Assembly: GCA_964569295.1 (NCBI GenBank)
Contig: CAZMVU010000031.1
Span: 1-32,982 of the forward strand
Reading direction: 5' to 3'
DNA length: 32,982 nt
Origin: CAZMVU01 sp964569295
GTDB lineage: Bacteria; Hydrogenedentota; Hydrogenedentia; Hydrogenedentales; JAGMZX01
The position numbers and the translations under genes are program-made. The notes beneath the pieces were generated by a model. That model made no database searches and was not told where the DNA came from. It saw only the letters and a list, made by a program, of their open reading frames with translations. Below are positions 23,304 through 32,090 of the stretch, piece by piece (the first letter of the stretch is position 1; each line of letters opens with the position of its first letter).

Positions 23304-24707
23304 ATGCAAGCCTCGCGGGCAGGCACCGCCTCCACCGCCAATCCCGCCCGGGACGATCAACCGGTGTTCGGACGGAACATGCATCTGGGGGACCGCCTCT
23401 ACAGTTTTGTCATGGTGCGGTTCCTCGTGGCCGTCGTCATGGTGGCGGGCTCCCTTTTTGCACATTACGCGTTGGGCATCGCGGATCTCGATGTGGCGGG
23501 GTTGAGCATACTGGCGGCCATCCTATTCATGTGCAACGTCGTCACCTACCTGCTGGTCCGGCCCTATTACGGCAAGCCCGACCTGGCCAATGCCAACCGT
23601 CAACGGCTTGTCGTGATCATGAATATCACCATCGCCATCGATTTCATCTGCCTTACGGCGGCCCTCTGGCTGGTGGGCGGCGCCCAATCACCTTTTCAAG
23701 CGTTCTTCATATTTCATGTAATCATCGCCAGCATTCTGCTCTCCCCGCGCTCCGCCTTTGCCTTTGTCGTGTTTGGTTATGCGCTCTTCGCCGGCCTCGT
23801 GCTCGGCACGCGCCTGGGCCTGATCCCGCCCCACTATCCCGTGGGCGCCGTCCCCTGTCCACAGGGCCCGCTCGATATCCGGTACGTGACGACGGTACTC
23901 GTGGTGCAGGGCATTCTGTTCACGACCACGGCGTTCTTGTGCACCTACCTCATGCACTTGCTGCGTGACGGTGCACGGCAACTGGCCCGATCCAACGAAG
24001 AGCTGGCGCGTCTTTCGCGGCAACGGCGCGATTTTCTCCACATCGCCCTGCATAACCTGCGCTCCCCCGTCGGCGCGGCCAGCATGCTGCTCAACAACCT
24101 CACCCACGGTTACGGCGGCGAACTCACCGAGAAGCAACACGAGTGGACCAGCCGGGCGCAGCACCGGCTCAGCGAGCTCAATGACTTCCTGCGCGACCTT
24201 GATTCCCTGGCCCTGGTCGAATCGGGGGGACTCGAGAAACACACAACGTCCGTGGATGTACGCGCCATGCTCGAGGAACTCGTTGAAGAAAACCAGGATT
24301 TGGCGCAGTCACGCGGGCATACGCTGCGCACGGAGACCACGGGCGAGGCCGCGCCGGTGCGCGGTATTCCGCGGCTCGTGCGCGAGGCGGTGGTCAACTT
24401 CATCACCAATGCCATCAAGTATACTCCGGAAGGCGGCGACATCCGCGTGCGGGCGGCGCATGTGCCCGATGGCGTGCGTATCGAAGTCGAAGACAACGGC
24501 GTGGGCATAGAGCCGGCGGACCAGAAACGCCTTTTCCAAGAGTTCGCCCGCGTACACAAAGACCACCCGGAAGTCGGCAACGTGGCCGGCTCGGGACTCG
24601 GCCTGGTAATCGTGCGGCGCATCGCCGAAGCCCACGGCGGCTATATCGATCTCGAAAGCACCCCCGCTAAAGGATCAACCTTCTCGATCACACTGCCCCG
24701 AGGATGA
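23304..24707 (+). CDS. membrane histidine kinase with RegB-like sensor region
   Basis: A 467-residue sensor kinase. Six predicted membrane helices lie at about 35-55, 66-85, 103-124, 131-147, 150-170 and 196-219. Between helices 3 and 4 is GGAQSPF (125-131), close to the GGxxNPF quinone-binding motif of RegB/PrrB redox kinases. Then a short coiled segment and the H-box 'LHNLRSP' with phosphoacceptor His250, N-box 'NFITNAIKYTPEGG', G1 'DNGVGI', F-box 'LFQEF' and G2 'GSGLGL' of the ATPase domain. No cysteine lies near the H-box, so the RegB redox cysteine is absent. There is no PAS or HAMP domain. An AGGAG site lies 10 nt before the ATG. Its position at the end of the hydrogenase run suggests it monitors redox state linked to H2/NADH turnover. 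That link is inference. Confidence 0.9.
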   Translation: MQASRAGTASTANPARDDQPVFGRNMHLGDRLYSFVMVRFLVAVVMVAGSLFAHYALGIADLDVAGLSILAAILFMCNVVTYLLVRPYYGKPDLANANRQRLVVIMNITIAIDFICLTAALWLVGGAQSPFQAFFIFHVIIASILLSPRSAFAFVVFGYALFAGLVLGTRLGLIPPHYPVGAVPCPQGPLDIRYVTTVLVVQGILFTTTAFLCTYLMHLLRDGARQLARSNEELARLSRQRRDFLHIALHNLRSPVGAASMLLNNLTHGYGGELTEKQHEWTSRAQHRLSELNDFLRDLDSLALVESGGLEKHTTSVDVRAMLEELVEENQDLAQSRGHTLRTETTGEAAPVRGIPRLVREAVVNFITNAIKYTPEGGDIRVRAAHVPDGVRIEVEDNGVGIEPADQKRLFQEFARVHKDHPEVGNVAGSGLGLVIVRRIAEAHGGYIDLESTPAKGSTFSITLPRG

Positions 24708-24713
24708 CGCTTT

Positions 24714-24742
24714 CCCGCGGCTGCGCGGGCAGCATCTTTTTT
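24714..24742 (+). terminator. probable terminator of the hydrogenase/kinase operon
   Basis: CCCGCG (24714-24719) pairs with CGCGGG (24724-24729) around a 4-nt loop GCTG; six T residues follow at 24737-24742 after a 7-nt gap. It lies just after the kinase stop. Confidence 0.55.
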
Positions 24743-24768
24743 AACGAAGCGGCAGGTCATGCTATCGT
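24741..24768 (+). promoter_or_regulatory. possible promoter of the sulfatase gene
   Basis: TTAACG (24741-24746) and TATCGT (24763-24768), 16 bp apart, each match four of six consensus bases. Transcription would start about 35 nt before the sulfatase ATG. A weak call supported by position. Confidence 0.3.
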
Positions 24769-24810
24769 ACCCATACGCACGGGGATGCAACACTGAAAGA
24801 GAATACACCC

Positions 24811-26256
24811 ATGGCCATGAACCGCCGCACATTTCTCGAGCTCACGGGCGCCGGCGTGCTTGCTGCTGTCGCTTCGTCCGGAACTGCCGCCGCAAACACC
24901 CAAAGGCCGAACATCATTCTGTGCATGGCCGATGACCAGGGCTGGGGTGATGTGGCATACAACGGCCACCCCGTGCTGCAAACCCCAAACCTCGATGCCA
25001 TGGCGGCCGCCGGCCTGCGGTTTGACCGTTTCTACGGCGCGGCGCCGGTCTGTTCCCCGACACGTGCGAGCGTGATGACCGGACGCCACCCGAACCGCGT
25101 GGGTTGTTTCCAATGGGGGCACCCGTTGCGCCCGCAGGAAGTTACTCTTGCCGACGCCCTGAAAAAGGCGGGCTATAAGACCGGGCACTTCGGCAAGTGG
25201 CACTTGGGCTCCGTACGCAAGGGCAGCCCGGTAAACCCGGGGACGGCCGGATTCGACACATGGCTCTCTGCGCCGAACTACTTTGACAATGACCCCATTC
25301 TAAGCCGCGAAGGCGTCGCCGAGCAGATGCACGGCGAAAGCTCGATCGTAACCGCTGATGCGGCTATTGATTTCATCAAAGAGCACACCGGCGGCAACGG
25401 GGACACGCCGTTCTTCGCCGTGGTCTGGTTCGGATCACCACACCGGCCGCACCGCGCCACCGACCAGTTCAAAGAACCTTATGCCGGCGAATCGGACAAG
25501 ATGCAGCACCTTTTTGGCGAAATCACCGGCCTCGATGCAGCGGTCGGCAAGCTGCGCGACACGCTGCGTGAACTCGATATCGCAGACGACACGCTCTTCT
25601 GGTATTGCAGCGACAACGGGGGCCTGCCGGAAAGCGGCGCCACCGGCGGCCGTGAACACAAGGGCGAGGTATATGAAGGCGGCTTGCGTGTGCCCGCGAT
25701 CATCGAGTGGCCCGCACGCATTCGCGAACCGCGCCAGACAGTTACCCCGTGTGTGACGTCGGACATCTACCCGACGCTGCTCGACCTCACCGGGGCCGCC
25801 GTACCCAATCAGCCGACGCTCGACGGAATCAGCCTCGCGCCACTTATTGCCGGCGGCTTGCGCACACGACCGGCGCCCATCGGCTTCTGGGATTATCCGG
25901 TCAAGGGCGTTCCGATACCAGGCGACGAGTGGATGAAGGAATTGTACGACGCCCAACAGGCGGGCAAAGAACCGGAAGACACCTTCAAGTTGCGCCTTGA
26001 CGCTGCTGAAATCGAACCGCTGCCGGAAACGACGCGCCGCGGCCATGCGGCATGGCTCGACTGGCCCTGGAAGCTGCACCGCATCGAGCCGGACAAGAAA
26101 GACGTTACGCTTGAGCTCTATAACCTCGACGCGGATCCCGAGGAGAAGAACAACCTGGTGGAGCAAGAACCGGAACGCACCGCTGCAATGTGCAAAGACC
26201 TCGAATCCTGGCAGGCGGCGGTTATCCGCAGTTATAACGGCGCGGATTACGCGTAA
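24811..26256 (+). CDS. sulfatase, Tat-exported
   Basis: A 481-residue family S1 (formylglycine) sulfatase. A Tat signal is seen at the N-terminus (NRRTFLEL, residues 4-11, then a hydrophobic stretch to about 28). Metal ligands Asp41-Asp42 lie in 'MADDQGWGD'. The catalytic motif is C81-S-P-T-R85 in 'VCSPTRASVMTGR'; Cys81 is the residue oxidised to formylglycine. 'GKWHLG' and 'CSDNGG' supply further conserved His, Lys and Asp/Asn. The C-terminal subdomain includes 'LYNLDADPEEKNNL', the usual end motif. Substrate is likely a sulfated glycan or other sulfate ester, with transport of the folded enzyme across the membrane. The formylglycine-generating enzyme is not in the window. The start could also be the second ATG at 24817. 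Confidence 0.94.
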   Translation: MAMNRRTFLELTGAGVLAAVASSGTAAANTQRPNIILCMADDQGWGDVAYNGHPVLQTPNLDAMAAAGLRFDRFYGAAPVCSPTRASVMTGRHPNRVGCFQWGHPLRPQEVTLADALKKAGYKTGHFGKWHLGSVRKGSPVNPGTAGFDTWLSAPNYFDNDPILSREGVAEQMHGESSIVTADAAIDFIKEHTGGNGDTPFFAVVWFGSPHRPHRATDQFKEPYAGESDKMQHLFGEITGLDAAVGKLRDTLRELDIADDTLFWYCSDNGGLPESGATGGREHKGEVYEGGLRVPAIIEWPARIREPRQTVTPCVTSDIYPTLLDLTGAAVPNQPTLDGISLAPLIAGGLRTRPAPIGFWDYPVKGVPIPGDEWMKELYDAQQAGKEPEDTFKLRLDAAEIEPLPETTRRGHAAWLDWPWKLHRIEPDKKDVTLELYNLDADPEEKNNLVEQEPERTAAMCKDLESWQAAVIRSYNGADYA

Positions 26257-26366
26257 TTCGCCAGCGCGGGCCATCGGTTATTCCGGTACAGATTCCGAAG
26301 ACGCTGCCGTTTCGGGAGCATGGCCGGCACACAAGGAACACACCCCCGCCCCGATGCAGCGGAGAC

Positions 26367-28400
26367 TTACGCGCCCTCCGAGACAGGGGATTCCGCGGGA
26401 GCAACACGCATACCGGCCAGTTCCTGAAAAAAGCGGTACGTTTCTTCCTGGGCCCGGCGGCCGTCGCTGCCACCGCCCACATACTGGTTCGACTGGACCT
26501 CATCGAGGATACGCGCCTTGAAAGTGTCCGCGATCTGAAGGTTCATGGTCTGGGTTATTTCCCACTGTAGCGCCGCATCGTATATGGGAAAGGCCGTCTC
26601 GACACGCCAGTCCATATTGCGCTCCATGAGATCCGCCGAACTGAGATAAACCTTACGGTCCTTGCCGCGCCCGAAGATGTAGATTCGCTGGTGTTCGAGG
26701 TAGCGATCCAAAATCGAGATCGCCCGGATATTCGGGTGCGGCGTCATCGCGTAGGTTGTACGCACAACCAGATCCATGCGCACCCCTGCGTCGGCGGCGG
26801 CGCGTATACGCTTGATCATCTTCGTGTCGGTGAGGTGGTTGACCTTGAGGAAAACATAGCCATTGCGGCCCTTGGCCTTTTCGCGATCGAGCAGATGGTA
26901 GATAGCTTTGCGCGAGTTGAATGGCGATACGAGCAGATGCGTAAACCGGGGCGGGCTCACAGCACGCACACGCGCCGCCTTCTCGAGGAATTCAAAGACC
27001 TGCGCCACTTCCCTGCATATTTCCGGTGCATCGGTCAACAGGGCGCTGTCCACGTACAGCCGCCCCGTATTCTCGTTGAAATTGCCGGTGGCCAGCGCGG
27101 CATAGGTATCCTCTTTCGTCTGAATGAGCAAGAGCTTGGCATGGACTTTCATCGGCGGCACGCCATACACCACCTGCGCGCCCACTTCGCTCAGGCGCTC
27201 GGAAATCTGAATGTTGTTCTCCTCGTCAAAACGGGCCTGTAACTCGATACTGACAAACACTTCCTTGCCATTGCGCGCCGCGTTCACCAAGGCATTCACC
27301 ACCTGCGAGGTTTTGGCAGCGCGATACAAGGTCATACAGATGCGTTGCACCCCCGGATCAATGGCCGCCTCGCGTAACATGCGGATGATGTGATCGAAGG
27401 ACTGGTACGGGTAGGTGACCAGCAAATCCTGCTGCTTGACCAGCCTGAAAATGGGCTTGCGCTCCGTGTTGTCGAGCACGGGATGGGGCGCCGCCTCCTG
27501 CTTCTCGAATTTCAGGTCGGCCCGGCGGCTGGGAAAACGCATGAGATCCTTCATGTTGTGATACCGGCCACCGGCAATGAGCGTGTCGTACTTGCTCACC
27601 TTCAGCCGTTTCATCAGTACTTGGCGCAGCCCCTCGGGCATCGCCGCATCGAAAACGAGCCGCACCGGGCGCCCGCCCTTGCGCTGCCGGAGCACACGCT
27701 CCATCTTACGCACGTAGCCCTCGGAAAAGTCATTGTCGATATCGAGCTCGGCATCCCGCGAAATCTTGAACTCGAAGGCCTCGATACGCTCGTAGTCGAA
27801 GATATAAAACACATCGTTCAGGTTGTAGCGGATAACATCGTCGAGGTACATCATATTGCCATTGGGCAACTCGACGAATCGGGGCAACTCCGCGGGCACT
27901 TCGAGGATGCCGTAGCACGGGGCGCTGCGCCACATCTTGATGCCGAAATACAGCGAACCGTCGATGAGTTGGGGAAACGCCTTTTCCGCGCGCAGGATGA
28001 TGGGCACAAGGCGGGGCAAAACATTTTCGCGGAAGTAATCGCCCAGCCAGGACGCCATGTCCGGCGCCTGCTCGTCCACATCGCGCTCGGTGAGCAGACG
28101 GATACCCTGGCCCTCGAGTTCCTTGATGATTTCGGCATAGACCGTCTGGAAACGCTCCTCGAGCTCCTGCGACTTCATGGCGACGACCTCGAGTACGCTG
28201 GACATGCCGCGCTTGCCAAGTTCGAGCCGCCGGTGCATACTCGCGACACGCACCTTGAAGAATTCGTCCATGTTCGAGGAAAAAATGCCCAGAAACTTCA
28301 GCCGTTCCAACAGCGGATTGCGCCGATCTTCCCCCTCCTGCAACACGCGCTCATTGAAGGAGAGCGTCGAGATTTCACGGATCTGGTGCAGATGCTTCAT
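26367..28400 (-). CDS. ppk1: polyphosphate kinase 1
   Basis: A 677-residue PPK1, near the 688 residues of the E. coli enzyme. N-domain: 'LSFNERVLQEGEDRRNPLLERL' in two parts from residue 13, and 'SSNMDEFFKVR' at 41-51. Head domain: 'LVPIILRAEKAFPQL' and 'RDAELDIDNDF'. Phospholipase-D-like catalytic domains: 'ELQARFDEENNI', the phosphoacceptor His420 in 'MKVHAKLLLI', 'ATGNFNENTGRLYVDSALLT', and the second catalytic His in 'YLEHQRIYIFG' (about 577) followed by 'YLSSADLMERNMDWRVE'. It makes inorganic polyphosphate from ATP reversibly. The ATG has no obvious ribosome binding site but sits at the family's normal start. It is divergent from the GH2 gene and convergent with the sulfatase; 26257-26366 holds no clear terminator. 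Confidence 0.96.
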   Translation of the reverse strand: MKHLHQIREISTLSFNERVLQEGEDRRNPLLERLKFLGIFSSNMDEFFKVRVASMHRRLELGKRGMSSVLEVVAMKSQELEERFQTVYAEIIKELEGQGIRLLTERDVDEQAPDMASWLGDYFRENVLPRLVPIILRAEKAFPQLIDGSLYFGIKMWRSAPCYGILEVPAELPRFVELPNGNMMYLDDVIRYNLNDVFYIFDYERIEAFEFKISRDAELDIDNDFSEGYVRKMERVLRQRKGGRPVRLVFDAAMPEGLRQVLMKRLKVSKYDTLIAGGRYHNMKDLMRFPSRRADLKFEKQEAAPHPVLDNTERKPIFRLVKQQDLLVTYPYQSFDHIIRMLREAAIDPGVQRICMTLYRAAKTSQVVNALVNAARNGKEVFVSIELQARFDEENNIQISERLSEVGAQVVYGVPPMKVHAKLLLIQTKEDTYAALATGNFNENTGRLYVDSALLTDAPEICREVAQVFEFLEKAARVRAVSPPRFTHLLVSPFNSRKAIYHLLDREKAKGRNGYVFLKVNHLTDTKMIKRIRAAADAGVRMDLVVRTTYAMTPHPNIRAISILDRYLEHQRIYIFGRGKDRKVYLSSADLMERNMDWRVETAFPIYDAALQWEITQTMNLQIADTFKARILDEVQSNQYVGGGSDGRRAQEETYRFFQELAGMRVAPAESPVSEGA

Positions 28401-28536
28401 GACGGGGATGATAGCAAATAGTCACCGGACAATGCGCCGCGCAGCGTCTTCTTCCAGGCCAAGGCGCGTGCCGCGATAGTGCGCGGCGCCCGGCGCTTCG
28501 TATATGGTTGACCTCCACAACGAGGGAGATTCCGGC

Positions 28537-30489
28537 ATGCCCATTCACAACTGCGCAAACCTCTCATGGACACTCGAAGGCTGGCGGCCCTGGGCCTGGA
28601 AGCTTGGCCGCAGCATGGAAACCGGCGGCGTCATCAAGGCGGACATCGGCCCCCTGCCCGCCGCCGTGCCAGGATCCGTGCAGGCGAACCTGCGCGCCGC
28701 CGGTATCCTCCCGGACTGGAATATCGGCGTGAACTCACGCGCCTGCGAGTGGGTCGAGCACCGGCACTGGATTTTCGAGGCCACCCTCCCCGCCGATTGG
28801 CTACCTGACGGCGAACGGTTGATACTCGCCGCGGACGGCCTTGATTACAGCGGCTGGATTCTCGTTGACGGCCAAGAAGTCGCCGCCTTCGAAGCAACGC
28901 TCATCGCCCACCGCTTCGACCTCACAGCATTCCTGGCCGATGGCCAAGAACACGTGCTCAGTTTCGTGTTCGACATGCCACCGGAAGAACAGGGACAATT
29001 CGGCTGGACCTCAGAATCGGTCTACTTCAAACCACGCTATAACTACAGTTGGGACTGGTGCCCGCGCATTGTCCCAATTGGTTTCTGGGACGCCATCTGG
29101 TTTAGCACCGGGCCGCTGGCAGGCCTGCACCTCGACCATGTCGCGGCGCTGCTCGAGGAAGACCTGTGCACCGGGGAAGTGACCGTGCAGGTCTCCGTTG
29201 AAGACCCTGCCAAGGCCACACTCACCATTGCCCTGTATGACGGGGACACGTTACTGGACAAAGCGTCGGACACGCTCTTCGCGCCCGGAGCCTCCGCACT
29301 CACGCTCAGCGGTCTGGCCGTTGAACCATGGTGGCCAAACGGCATGGGCGTGGCAAAGACATACACGGTGCATATTGCGGTCACCAACGACGCACACGCC
29401 ACGCTTTGGGAAACCGAACGCCGCGTGGGATTCAAGTATGTGCGCTGGCTGCCGTGCGAAGGGGCGCCGGAAGATGCGGCGCCCTGGCTCTGCGAAGTGA
29501 ACGGACAGCGCATCTTCCTGCAAGGGGCAAATTGGACGCCTCCCCGTGCTTCCTATGCGGACACCGCGCCGGAAGACTACCAGGCACTTATCGCGTTGTA
29601 CCGCGACATGGGCTGCAATGTGCTGCGTGTGTGGGGCGGAGGCATTCTCGAAAAGGAGATCTTCTATGATCTGTGTGACGAGGCCGGCATTCTCGTGTGG
29701 CAGGAGTTTCCCCTGTCCTCGTCGGGCATTGAAAACACGCCCCCCGAAGCCCCCGCCGTCATTGAAGATTTGCGCGAGATAGCCCAGTCCTACATCCGCC
29801 GGCGGGCCCACCACGTCTCCCTTCTGTGCTGGTGCGGCGGCAATGAACTCACCGATGCGCACACCGTCCCTGTTGACCTCAGCCACCCCTGCATTCGCGC
29901 GCTCGGCAACACCGTGATCGACTTCGACCCGGGACGGCGCTTTCTCCCTACTTCCCCCAGCGGCCCGCGCTTTGCCGCCAGCTCCGGCGAATACGGCATG
30001 GGGCTGCACCACGATGTCCATGGCCCCTGGGGGCTACAAGGAAACCTGAAGAGCTTCGATGATTGGAACGCCTACTGGCAACACGACGACGCTTTGTTCC
30101 GTTCGGAGGTGGGGTTTCCCGCGGCGGCGCCCCTCACGCTCATCGAGCGCTATCGCGGCGGCATGGACCTCTGGCCACCAACCCAGGAATACTGGCTGCA
30201 TGGCGGCGCCTGGTGGATACAGTGGGAGCGCCTATCAAAGGAATTGGCGAACAGCGAGGCAAAGACCGCCCTCGAAGAATACATCCGCCGTACCCAGGCG
30301 GACCAAGCCAAGGCATACGCCACTGCGGCACGCGCCTGCAAACAGCGGTTTCCCCGGTGCGGCGGCTTCATCATATGGATGGGACACGACTGCTTTCCCT
30401 GCCCGGCGAACAACAGTGTCATCGACTTCGACCGCAACCCGAAACCCGCTTACAAGGCCTTGGCGGAGGTCTTCAAAAGCCAGCCTTGA
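28537..30489 (+). CDS. glycoside hydrolase family 2 enzyme, beta-mannosidase-type
   Basis: A 650-residue GH2 protein. Domains in order: sugar-binding-like beta domain (about 1-190, 'WTLEGWRPWAWK', 'VPGSVQANL', 'GWILVDGQEV'), Ig-like domain (about 200-315), and the TIM barrel (about 320-645). The acid/base is Glu437 in 'CWCGGNE' and the nucleophile is Glu524 in 'RSEVGFP', matching beta-mannosidases. 'WPNGMG' and 'NVLRVWGGGILE' are also typical. It ends at the barrel, so the C-terminal beta domains of longer beta-mannosidases are absent. An ATG at 28504 is in frame, but GAGGGAG (28522-28528), 8 nt before 28537, decides the start. No signal peptide, so a cytoplasmic enzyme acting on imported oligosaccharides is likely. 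Confidence 0.9.
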   Translation: MPIHNCANLSWTLEGWRPWAWKLGRSMETGGVIKADIGPLPAAVPGSVQANLRAAGILPDWNIGVNSRACEWVEHRHWIFEATLPADWLPDGERLILAADGLDYSGWILVDGQEVAAFEATLIAHRFDLTAFLADGQEHVLSFVFDMPPEEQGQFGWTSESVYFKPRYNYSWDWCPRIVPIGFWDAIWFSTGPLAGLHLDHVAALLEEDLCTGEVTVQVSVEDPAKATLTIALYDGDTLLDKASDTLFAPGASALTLSGLAVEPWWPNGMGVAKTYTVHIAVTNDAHATLWETERRVGFKYVRWLPCEGAPEDAAPWLCEVNGQRIFLQGANWTPPRASYADTAPEDYQALIALYRDMGCNVLRVWGGGILEKEIFYDLCDEAGILVWQEFPLSSSGIENTPPEAPAVIEDLREIAQSYIRRRAHHVSLLCWCGGNELTDAHTVPVDLSHPCIRALGNTVIDFDPGRRFLPTSPSGPRFAASSGEYGMGLHHDVHGPWGLQGNLKSFDDWNAYWQHDDALFRSEVGFPAAAPLTLIERYRGGMDLWPPTQEYWLHGGAWWIQWERLSKELANSEAKTALEEYIRRTQADQAKAYATAARACKQRFPRCGGFIIWMGHDCFPCPANNSVIDFDRNPKPAYKALAEVFKSQP

Positions 30490-30944
30490 GCTCGACCCAC
30501 GTGCGTATCTTAACATGGGCAAGCATAGAAGGAATGCGCGGAACGGCCGATACCGGGCTTTTCCGAAACACCGAAAGCGCACCATACAGCGCCTGCGGGC
30601 CGGCCGGCGCTCACTTCTCCAACAGAGGCAAGAAGTGCAATGCGCCGTGCGCGGCTCATAATTGCTTGAGCAGCCAATCGCAATTGACGACCTTTTCCAC
30701 GAGATCCAGGCAGCAGACGCATGCTCCCCTTTATTGATAACTCTCCCGGGATCCGCATGTTTTTCTGTTTCTGCGCAGCTTCTGCGGCAATGGCCTCGTT
30801 TCCCTCCTTTTCCGGAGGCGCATGAAGCGGCGGCGCTGGCTTGGGTTGGGACGTGATATCCGCTAGTATGGGCCCAGGAAGTTTTCAGGAATTGGGAGAA
30901 GCCGCACCCCGTATGCGTGTCATTCACATGGAAACCCGCAAATC
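30490..30944 (+). other. 455-bp gap before the epimerase-like gene
   Basis: Open frames on both strands here lack ribosome binding sites and family motifs. A weak promoter-like pair TTGGGT (30841-30846) and TAGTAT (30864-30869), spaced 17 bp, precedes the next gene. Local base composition is more AT-rich around 30650-30790 than the surroundings. No RNA gene recognised. Confidence 0.4.
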
Positions 30945-31985
30945 ATGAACCCTGCACTGCCGAACACCATCGCCGATGAACGTCAACTCGACGATCTGCT
31001 GAGCCATCCCAACGAGGGCGTGACCAATGTTTTTCTGCGTGTGCCCGGCGATGTGCTCATCCTCGGGGCAGGCGGGAAGATGGGCCCCTCGCTCGCCCTG
31101 ATGGCCGCGCGTGCGCTGCGTGGGACTGCCGTTCAACGCCGCATCATCGCCGTGTCGCGCTTTTCCAACAAACAACTCGTGACGACGCTACGCGCAGCCG
31201 GTATCGAGGTAATCCGTTGCGATCTGTTGGCCGACGGCGCCCTCGAGGCCCTCCCCTACGCCCAACACGTAATCTATATGACGGGCATGAAATTCGGCGC
31301 GTCGGATGATCCCGCGCGCACCTGGGCCATGAACTGCCTGCTACCCGCTGCCGTGGCGCGCCGCTACCGCAACAGCCACATCGCCGCGTTCTCGACGGGG
31401 AACATCTATGGGCCGGTGAGCGTGAAGTCGGCGGGATCGAAGGAAACGGACGACCTGAATCCGCAAGGCGAGTACGCCATGAGCTCCCTCGGCCGGGAAC
31501 GCCTGCTCTCCTACACGTGCACGCAATATGGCACACCGCTTTCGATCATCCGCCTCAACTACGCCTGCGAAATGCGCTATGGCGTGCTGGTCGATATCGG
31601 GCGGAAGGTGTGGCGCGAGGAACCTGTCGACGTAACCATGGGCCACGTCAACGTCATCTGGCAGGCAGACGCCAACGCCGTGGCCCTGCAAGCGCTTGGG
31701 GAAGCCGCGGCGCCGCCGTTCGTCATCAATGTCACCGGTCCGGAGAAGCTGAAGGTGCGGGATATCGCCAAGGCTTTCGGCAAGAAGATGAGCAAAAAAC
31801 CCGCATTCACCGGCAAGGAAGCTCCCGAAGCGTTGCTCAACGATGCCTCGGCCGCACACCAACGTTGGGGCACGCCCCATGTGAGCGCAAAACAACTCAT
31901 CGAATGGACCGCCGATTGGATCATGAATGACAGGGTAATATGGGACAAGCCGACGCACTTCGAGGTGCGCAGTGGAAAGTTCTGA
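30945..31985 (+). CDS. NAD-dependent epimerase/dehydratase-like (extended SDR) protein
   Basis: A 346-residue extended short-chain dehydrogenase/reductase. After a 35-residue lead-in, the Rossmann motif GAGGKMG lies at 41-47; 'CDLLADGAL' (92-100) and 'VIYMTGMKFG' follow the normal SDR order; 'AAFSTGNIYGP' at 147-157 carries the catalytic Ser/Thr region. The usual Tyr-x3-Lys is here Tyr177-A-M-S-Ser181: Tyr kept, Lys replaced by Ser. The C-terminal substrate domain includes 'INVTGPEKLKVRDIAKAFGK'. The missing Lys suggests a changed or lost redox role. The DapA-family gene 105 bp downstream on the same strand is probably co-transcribed; I recall such pairs in Planctomycetes-like carbohydrate loci. 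Substrate unknown. Confidence 0.82.
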   Translation: MNPALPNTIADERQLDDLLSHPNEGVTNVFLRVPGDVLILGAGGKMGPSLALMAARALRGTAVQRRIIAVSRFSNKQLVTTLRAAGIEVIRCDLLADGALEALPYAQHVIYMTGMKFGASDDPARTWAMNCLLPAAVARRYRNSHIAAFSTGNIYGPVSVKSAGSKETDDLNPQGEYAMSSLGRERLLSYTCTQYGTPLSIIRLNYACEMRYGVLVDIGRKVWREEPVDVTMGHVNVIWQADANAVALQALGEAAAPPFVINVTGPEKLKVRDIAKAFGKKMSKKPAFTGKEAPEALLNDASAAHQRWGTPHVSAKQLIEWTADWIMNDRVIWDKPTHFEVRSGKF

Positions 31986-32030
31986 CGCCCGGAAAACGAG
32001 GCGGGCACAGCGCCGCCAATAGTAACTTGT

Positions 32031-32065
32031 CCTCGGCCGAGGTTGTGCATCTTTGGCCACACAAC
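32031..32065. promoter_or_regulatory. palindrome and hairpin between the epimerase-like and DapA-family genes
   Basis: CCTCGGCCGAGG (32031-32042) is a perfect 12-bp palindrome. Directly after it GTTGTG (32042-32047) pairs with CACAAC (32060-32065). No T tract follows. It could be an operator, a processing stem or chance in GC-rich DNA. Confidence 0.35.
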
Positions 32066-32090
32066 GCGACACCCAGGTTAAGGAGCCCAC

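Noticed and set aside
30235..30927. 230-codon minus-strand frame covering the gap before the epimerase-like gene
   Set aside because: Overlaps the end of the GH2 gene, has odd composition (rich in Cys, Arg, Ser) and no family motifs.
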